This document shows positions 3,562-7,641 of a stretch of 7,641 bases of DNA, piece by piece. Position numbers and translations under genes: made by a program. The stretch lies in assembly GCA_016210805.1 (NCBI GenBank), contig JACQTL010000230.1:1-7641 (forward strand), written 5' to 3'. The notes below the pieces were generated by a model that was not told where the DNA came from, did no database searches, and saw only the letters and a program-made list of their open reading frames with translations. This DNA is from Actinomycetota bacterium (GTDB lineage Bacteria > Actinomycetota > UBA4738 > G016210805). Position 1 is the stretch's first letter. Every line of letters starts with the position of its first letter.

Positions 3562-6245
3562 GCCGCCACCTCGACCCGGGCCCGGGTGACGGTGCCGGCG
3601 GTGCCGTCCACCTCGATCAGATCCCCGTCCACGATGGCCCGGGTGGCTCCCTTCACGTTGAGCACCGCCGGCACGCCGAACTCGCGGGCCACGATGGCCG
3701 CATGCGACAGCGGCCCGCCCTCCTCCAGCACGATCCCTCCCGCCACCAGGAACAGCGGCGTCCACGAGGGGTCCGTGCTCCGGGCAACCAGGATCTCGCC
3801 GGGGACCAGGTCCCGCCCCTCCGCCAGCGCCCGGAGGACGCGGGCCGGGCCCCGGACCGTCCCGGGGCTGGCCGCCCAGCCCCGCAGGACGTCGCCCACC
3901 ATGGGGGGGAGCGCCTCGATCCCGGGGAGACCCTGGAAGGTCTCCGGCAGGGGCTCACCCGCTTCCGCTCTGGCCAGGGCGTTCCCCCGCCGGGCCAGCT
4001 CCTCGGCCGACACGGGCTCCCCTCCCAGCAGCATCTCCTCGAGCTCTCCGTCCGAGAGGACGAGGACATCGTCCCGGTCGGCGAGGAGGCCCGATGCCTC
4101 CAGTCTCCTGGCCGCCTCCAGGACGATGCGCCGCTCCTCCCCTCCCAGGACGAGCAGGGCGGCCTTGGCCCTCTCCCGGAGCGCCAGGAACCGGGAGGCG
4201 TCGGCGGCCATCTTCCGGAGCAGCCGCCCCCGGACGTCCACGATCTGCCCGGTGAGCACCCGGGTGATCCGCCACCTCCACGAGCGGCGGAGCCGGGCCC
4301 GGAGCTCACCCAGGGCGACCTCCCGGGCCGAGGAGGTCGCGGTCAGGCGCTCGTCGGGAGAGGCGTCCCTCCCCAGGCCACCGCACCGAGCGATGCATCC
4401 CCACACGAACGCCATGTCCTCGTCCCACGTGGGCCCTCCGTACAGGGCCATCGAGCCGAAGTGGCGGATCGCGTCGTGCACGGCATCGAGGAAAGGCTCT
4501 GCCTCCTCCCCGAGGGCGCGGATCCGCTCTTCCGCCCCTTCGGACGGACCGGCCATCAGGGCCCCATAGGCGGGGCCGGTGCTCACCCGCTCGGCATAGA
4601 GGTCCCACAGGCTCACCGCGCAGTTGCACCCGGCCTGGGCCGAGGGACGCGGAGGGGCCGTGATCCGCTGGGCCCACAGCGGGGCCTCCTCCGCCCCCAC
4701 CCACCGTGCCAGGGCCATCTCCAGGGCCCGATAGGCAGCGGCGGCGCCGGCGGCGGCGGCGACCTCGGCACCGTAGCCTCGCCGGGCGAGATCCCGGACC
4801 CGTGCCCGGTACCCGAGGAGCCGTTCGACGGGGAGCTTCCGCAGGTCCACCCGGAGGACCAGGATCCCGTCCACGGCCTGGGCGAACAGCTCGACCTCGT
4901 CCTCCACACGCTTCCTGGTCCGGAGGGCCCGGAGCCCGGCCAGCCCTCGCCGGAGCCGCCCGGCCGAGGGCTTCCCCTCCTCCCCCTCGGTGAGGACCCG
5001 GCCCAGGTACTGGCGCTCGACCTCCGCCCCCGAGCCCCCGGGCATCGAGGCCGCCGCCTCCCGCAGCACGGACAGGTTGAGGGCCGCCCGGCCCCGGAAC
5101 CTCCCGAGGGCCATGTACTGCCCGCCGTTTCGTGGGGGACGGATCCCGAGCTCCGCGAACAGCCGGCGGAACCCCTCGTCGAGCATGGGCGCGTTGATCG
5201 TCCACAGGAGCGGGGGGAGGACGCGCGGGAGCATCTCCTGCACCCCCGCGGGCGTGTACACGGCCCCCGGAGCCGGCTCGGTGTCGAAGGCGTCGTCGTC
5301 GGCCCGCAACGGCTGCTGCACGGTGATCGGCCTGGTCTGCAGGATCAGGATCCGACCCCCCGCCTGCGCCCACTCGATGTCCTGGGGCGAGCCCATCCGA
5401 CGTTCGATCCGAAGCCCCAGGCGAGCCAGCTCTTCCAGGAACTCGGGCCGTTCCTGCCCGGGCGCCCCCCGCACGGCAAGGGCCGCCCGCTCCACCCGGA
5501 AGTCCAGCGGGGTGACCCGTCCGGACACCAGGGCCTCCCCGAGGCCCCGGACGGCCTCCACCCGGATGGTGTCCGGCTCTCCTTCCGGGTCGCGGGTGAA
5601 CAGCACACCCGCCCAGTCGGCGGGTGCCATGGCCTGCACGATGACCGCCATGGCCAGGTCGTCCTCGGGGATCCCCTCCCGCCGCCGGTAGGCCCGGACC
5701 GACGGTCCCCACAGCGAGGCCCAGCACCGCCTCACGGCGTCGAGAACCTCATCCTCGGTCCTGACGTCGAGGAAGGTCCGGTACTGGCCGGCGAAGGAGG
5801 CGGCGGCCAGGTCCTCGGCGGTGGCCGAGGAGCGGACGGCCACCGGCGTGGTGGATAGGAACTCCCGCGCCGTCCCACGGATGGCCTCCTCGAGGGCCTC
5901 GGGCATGGTGTCCTCGAGGAACGCCCGGTCCACGCGGAGGGTCTCGGCCTCGATGGCATCGGCGGATGGCAGCCCGGCCTCCCTGAGCTCGGCGAGGAGC
6001 GGCTCCAGGCCGGCGCGGTGGACGAAGGTTCGGTACGCCTCGGCCGTGAGCGCGACGGCGGGTGGGACCGGGAAGCCGTGGCTCACCAGCCGGTCGAGGG
6101 AGGCCGCCTTCCCTCCCACCTCGGAGGAGTTGGCGCCGGATCCATCGATGCGCCGGGAGAACGCCCGGGCCGGGGGCGAGCCGGCCGGCACCCCCAGGGG
6201 CGGGAGGTGCTCGGCCTCTCGACGGGTGATCGACCGGCTCGCCAT
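3558..6245 (-). CDS. Rifampin-phosphotransferase-like dikinase (PPDK N-terminal plus swivelling His domain)
   Basis: This 895-residue protein has the three-part layout of rifampin phosphotransferase. An ATP-binding pyruvate phosphate dikinase N-terminal domain covers about residues 30-310, with VGGKAASLDRL at 43-53, AVRSSATAEDL at 136-146, DIEWA at 289-293 and LQTRPI at 302-307. A poorly conserved middle domain covers about 320-785. A swivelling phosphohistidine domain at about 787-890 carries GGPLSHAAIVAREFGVPAV with catalytic His848. The C-terminal PEP/pyruvate-binding barrel of PEP synthase and PPDK is absent, so gluconeogenic PEP synthesis is unlikely. The expected chemistry is ATP to AMP with phosphoryl transfer through His848 to an acceptor chosen by the middle domain. 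The acceptor is unknown and need not be rifampin. The middle domain has Cys pairs at 540/542 and 617/621. The gene starts 12 bp after the repeat-protein gene, with GGGAG seven bases upstream, and overlaps the next gene by ATGA. Confidence 0.93.
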   Translation of the reverse strand: MASRSITRREAEHLPPLGVPAGSPPARAFSRRIDGSGANSSEVGGKAASLDRLVSHGFPVPPAVALTAEAYRTFVHRAGLEPLLAELREAGLPSADAIEAETLRVDRAFLEDTMPEALEEAIRGTAREFLSTTPVAVRSSATAEDLAAASFAGQYRTFLDVRTEDEVLDAVRRCWASLWGPSVRAYRRREGIPEDDLAMAVIVQAMAPADWAGVLFTRDPEGEPDTIRVEAVRGLGEALVSGRVTPLDFRVERAALAVRGAPGQERPEFLEELARLGLRIERRMGSPQDIEWAQAGGRILILQTRPITVQQPLRADDDAFDTEPAPGAVYTPAGVQEMLPRVLPPLLWTINAPMLDEGFRRLFAELGIRPPRNGGQYMALGRFRGRAALNLSVLREAAASMPGGSGAEVERQYLGRVLTEGEEGKPSAGRLRRGLAGLRALRTRKRVEDEVELFAQAVDGILVLRVDLRKLPVERLLGYRARVRDLARRGYGAEVAAAAGAAAAYRALEMALARWVGAEEAPLWAQRITAPPRPSAQAGCNCAVSLWDLYAERVSTGPAYGALMAGPSEGAEERIRALGEEAEPFLDAVHDAIRHFGSMALYGGPTWDEDMAFVWGCIARCGGLGRDASPDERLTATSSAREVALGELRARLRRSWRWRITRVLTGQIVDVRGRLLRKMAADASRFLALRERAKAALLVLGGEERRIVLEAARRLEASGLLADRDDVLVLSDGELEEMLLGGEPVSAEELARRGNALARAEAGEPLPETFQGLPGIEALPPMVGDVLRGWAASPGTVRGPARVLRALAEGRDLVPGEILVARSTDPSWTPLFLVAGGIVLEEGGPLSHAAIVAREFGVPAVLNVKGATRAIVDGDLIEVDGTAGTVTRARVEVAA

Positions 6246-6257
6246 GACCCGTCTCCC

Positions 6258-6650
6258 TTATCCCTGGGCCACCTGGGCCACCTCCATGGAGGCGGCCACC
6301 CCCTGACGGAGGTCCTCCGGGAGGGCGCCCAGTCCGGCCTGCATAGCCCCCATCTCACGGCCGCGCTGCTCCTCGGGGAGCTCCCCCAGGACGGCCAGGT
6401 GGCTCCGGATGAGCCTCACCCGGGTCTCGTGGGGGAACTGGGACAGCGCCCAGGTCCTGCTGGCCACCAGTGCGCTGTGGTCCTCGTCCGAGAGCGTCTG
6501 GATGGCCTGGAGCATCTGTCCCATGGCCTGGCCACGCTCCTCCTCTCCCATCCCGGCGAAGGCCTCCAGGCGGGACTTGAGCATCGTCCTCCTGCTGTCC
6601 TCGTCCAGGACGGCCAGGGTGGCCGCCATGTCCACCATGTTCATCGACAT
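6258..6650 (-). CDS. Soluble protein made of six 19-residue helical repeats
   Basis: This 130-residue protein is unknown to me. After an 11-residue Met-rich leader it consists of six back-to-back 19-residue repeats (residues 12-125) and a five-residue tail. The clearest repeat is LGELPEEQRGREMGAMQAG at 88-106. The pattern is Leu at 1, Leu or another hydrophobic at 4, often Pro at 5, Glu/Asp at 6-7, Arg near 9, and hydrophobics near 12-13 and 17. This predicts one helix per repeat, capped at Pro-Glu-Glu, and so a short alpha-solenoid. The MgtE N-terminal domain and HEAT-like folds are comparable, but I cannot assign either. No membrane segment or Cys is present. The first ATG is favoured by AAGGAG six bases upstream. 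The same repeat forms the tail of the membrane protein encoded 39 bp upstream, which suggests co-assembly or competition for one partner. Confidence 0.9.
   Translation of the reverse strand: MSMNMVDMAATLAVLDEDSRRTMLKSRLEAFAGMGEEERGQAMGQMLQAIQTLSDEDHSALVASRTWALSQFPHETRVRLIRSHLAVLGELPEEQRGREMGAMQAGLGALPEDLRQGVAASMEVAQVAQG
6276..6617 (-). repeat. Six tandem 19-residue coding repeats (soluble protein)
   Basis: The 342 bases encode six repeats of exactly 19 codons (57 bp) with no gaps. The DNA copies have diverged, while the Leu, Glu-Glu and Arg positions recur. The unit type and copy number equal those at 6702-7043. Confidence 0.85.
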
Positions 6651-6656
6651 CGTCTT

Positions 6657-6667
6657 CTCCTTCCTCC
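6657..6667 (-). promoter_or_regulatory. Double Shine-Dalgarno site of the repeat-protein gene
   Basis: The minus strand reads GGAGGAAGGAG, with its last base six bases before the ATG at 6650. The Met-rich start (Met at residues 1, 3, 5 and 8) leaves several possible ATGs, and this site favours the first. It lies in the 39-bp gap after the upstream stop and hints at efficient independent translation. Confidence 0.6.
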
Positions 6668-6689
6668 GAGTCCTCTCGCGGACCCGGTC

Positions 6690-7641
6690 CTAGGCCGAGA
6701 GGATCCCGGCCATGGTCGCCATCACCGGCTGCCGCTGCTCCTCGGGGAGGGCGGAGACAGAGGCCATCTTGGCCTTCATGACCTCGCGCCTGTGCTCCTC
6801 CGGGAGCTCCCCCAGGCATGCGGCGTTGGATCGCATCAGGGCCTCGCGGTCGGCAGTGGGGAGATCCGCCAGGACCCCCACCATGGTCTGGAGGAACCGG
6901 AGCCGCCGCTCCTCGTCCACCCTGACCAGGCCGTCGAGCAGGCGGCGCATCTGCCCCCGCCGCTGCTCCTCGGGCTGACCGGACAGCACCGCCACCCGGC
7001 GGGAGATGAACTCCCGGCGGCGGTCCTCCTCCAGGTCGCAGGTCCGGCCGGTGACGATCCTCACCGTCGCCCTCCACTCGTTACGGAGGGCGGCCGCGCG
7101 GACGGGTACCGCGAGCACGAACCCGGCGGCGATGAGCACCGTGCCGATGACGAACCCGGCCTCGTTCGTGTCGGGGTGGAACTGGAGGAACCGGCCCATG
7201 AACGAGACGATGTAGCCGTAGATGATCGCCCCGAACCCCGCGTAGAGCAGGAGCTGCTTGGCGATGGTCTGCCACCATCGCTCGTCCCCCTCCCGGATGG
7301 TCGTCTTGAACCACCCCCGGAGGGGCACCAGGACCAGCCAGGCCCCGGCCACGATGATCCCGCCGTCCCAGTTCTTCACCACCAGGGTGGTGAACGGGAG
7401 CTGGCCCATGAAGGCGTTCAGGAACCCGTAGAGCAGGATCAGGATCCCCACGAACAGCACGTTCTCCCGGAGGGCCACCGCCCACCAAGAGGTGGCCCAG
7501 GGCTCGCCGAGGAGCCGTCCCCGGCGCATGAGCATCTTCAGCATCCCCCGCAGGGGGATGATGGTGATGATCCCCCAGAAGGCCAGGACGAAGCCCCACC
7601 AGTTCCAGGTCGGGAGACCGTACTCGGGCTGGAGCGCGAGC
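6690..7641 (-). CDS. Membrane protein with duplicated TM module and 19-residue-repeat tail, 5' end outside window
   Basis: At least 316 residues are encoded, and the frame is open through the window edge. An ATG at 7544 could pass as a start, but the 32 codons before it form a clear membrane segment (WWGFVLAFWGIITIIPLRG) that aligns with a later segment, so the real start lies beyond 7641. The visible part has about five membrane segments, with PLRG-x2-K motifs following two of them. A soluble tail from about 7043 has six 19-residue repeats, the best being LGELPEEHRREVMKAKMAS. Arg-rich loops after the PLRG motifs and before the tail suggest a cytoplasmic tail. I recognise no family. The tail may bind the similar soluble protein encoded 39 bp downstream or a shared partner. 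It is the first visible gene of the five-gene operon, whose promoter is outside the window. Confidence 0.9.
   Translation of the reverse strand, partial: LALQPEYGLPTWNWWGFVLAFWGIITIIPLRGMLKMLMRRGRLLGEPWATSWWAVALRENVLFVGILILLYGFLNAFMGQLPFTTLVVKNWDGGIIVAGAWLVLVPLRGWFKTTIREGDERWWQTIAKQLLLYAGFGAIIYGYIVSFMGRFLQFHPDTNEAGFVIGTVLIAAGFVLAVPVRAAALRNEWRATVRIVTGRTCDLEEDRRREFISRRVAVLSGQPEEQRRGQMRRLLDGLVRVDEERRLRFLQTMVGVLADLPTADREALMRSNAACLGELPEEHRREVMKAKMASVSALPEEQRQPVMATMAGILSA
6702..7043 (-). repeat. Six tandem 19-residue coding repeats (membrane protein tail)
   Basis: Six gapless repeats of 19 codons end three codons before the stop. Repeats four to six are the most regular, with LGELPEEH and VSALPEEQ openings. 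The first two are richer in Arg and the most diverged. The array has the same length and register as that at 6276-6617. Confidence 0.85.
7095..7604 (-). repeat. Internal duplication of a membrane module
   Basis: Two copies align, at 7604-7374 and 7373-7167, with the start of a third at 7166-7095. Shared landmarks are Asn-Trp with Gly two residues later, a hydrophobic stretch, Pro-Leu-Arg-Gly exactly 16 residues after the Asn, then Lys, a Trp-Trp pair, and a second membrane segment ending YGFLNAFMG or YGYIVSFMG. The third copy keeps Asn-x-x-Gly and a VPVR in place of PLRG. Confidence 0.75.

Noticed and set aside
3562..3765. N-terminal extension of the three-TM protein up to 3765
   Set aside because: It overlaps the phosphohistidine domain of the upstream gene in another frame and has no hydrophobic or conserved pattern. 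The ATGA overlap and GAGGTGG site favour 3561.
3019..4569. Second long plus-strand frame (516 codons) antisense to three operon genes
   Set aside because: It has low-complexity Ser/Arg/Pro composition, no recognisable domain and no Shine-Dalgarno site fitting a start, and it spans two gene junctions on the other strand.
4306..5727. Alternative minus-strand frame of 473 codons inside the phosphotransferase gene
   Set aside because: It is an out-of-frame shadow rich in Gly, Arg and Ala, while the main frame keeps the ATP-binding motifs across this stretch.
3702..5858. Long open frame (718 codons) on the plus strand opposite the phosphotransferase gene
   Set aside because: It is rich in Pro, Gly, Arg and His with no motif or hydrophobic pattern, and lies wholly antisense to a gene with intact catalytic motifs. 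This is a usual product of high GC at third positions.
3558..6245. Reading the large enzyme as a PEP synthase
   Set aside because: The C-terminal PEP/pyruvate-binding barrel is absent, the protein ends just after the swivelling His domain, and the middle region is large and divergent, as in rifampin phosphotransferase.
6366..6975. Recurring plus-strand words such as TGCTCCTCGGGGAG, which at first look like dispersed DNA repeats
   Set aside because: They are the coding image of the Leu-Pro-Glu-Glu positions of the protein repeats and are not regularly spaced as DNA elements beyond the 57-bp codon period.

Overview
The window is very GC-rich (around 70% by eye), with G or C at most third codon positions and strong GGAGG-type ribosome binding sites. 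One gene encodes a SigR/SigH-type (ECF12-like) sigma factor, a class found mainly in actinobacteria. I infer a chromosomal segment of an actinobacterium, quite possibly an uncultured lineage, because several genes resemble no family I can name. I see no rRNA, tRNA, CRISPR array, insertion sequence or phage gene.

Left block (1-1669, minus strand): a patatin-like phospholipase overlaps an ECF sigma factor by ATGA. The sigma factor overlaps the first codons of a probable Cys-containing anti-sigma factor that leaves the window at base 1. A possible 53-residue basic small protein lies just upstream of the patatin gene. The layout suggests a stress-response sigma/anti-sigma pair co-expressed with a lipid hydrolase.

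Centre (1670-2666): a promoter-bearing gap of about 210 bp, then a plus-strand PAP2-family membrane phosphatase. Its best-supported start is a CTG codon behind a strong Shine-Dalgarno sequence. A weak SigR-like promoter match lies upstream of it. Its 3' end overlaps the convergent gene on the other strand by 37 bp.

Right block (7641-2630, minus strand): five tightly packed genes that look like one operon. In transcription order they are: (1) a membrane protein truncated by the window edge, with a duplicated membrane module and a soluble tail of six 19-residue repeats; (2) a 130-residue soluble protein made almost wholly of six repeats of the same 19-residue type; (3) an 895-residue dikinase-type phosphotransferase with the ATP-grasp plus swivelling-His layout of rifampin phosphotransferase; (4) a 187-residue protein with three predicted membrane segments; (5) a 123-residue protein with two membrane segments and a C-terminal ribbon-helix-helix-like segment. 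Gaps are 39 bp, 12 bp, then two 4-bp ATGA overlaps.

The right block is the most interesting part. It joins a repeat-bearing membrane protein, a stand-alone protein of the same repeats, a phosphotransferase of unknown substrate, and a putative membrane-tethered DNA-binding-like domain. The shared repeat and tight spacing suggest these proteins work together, but their function cannot be read from sequence alone.
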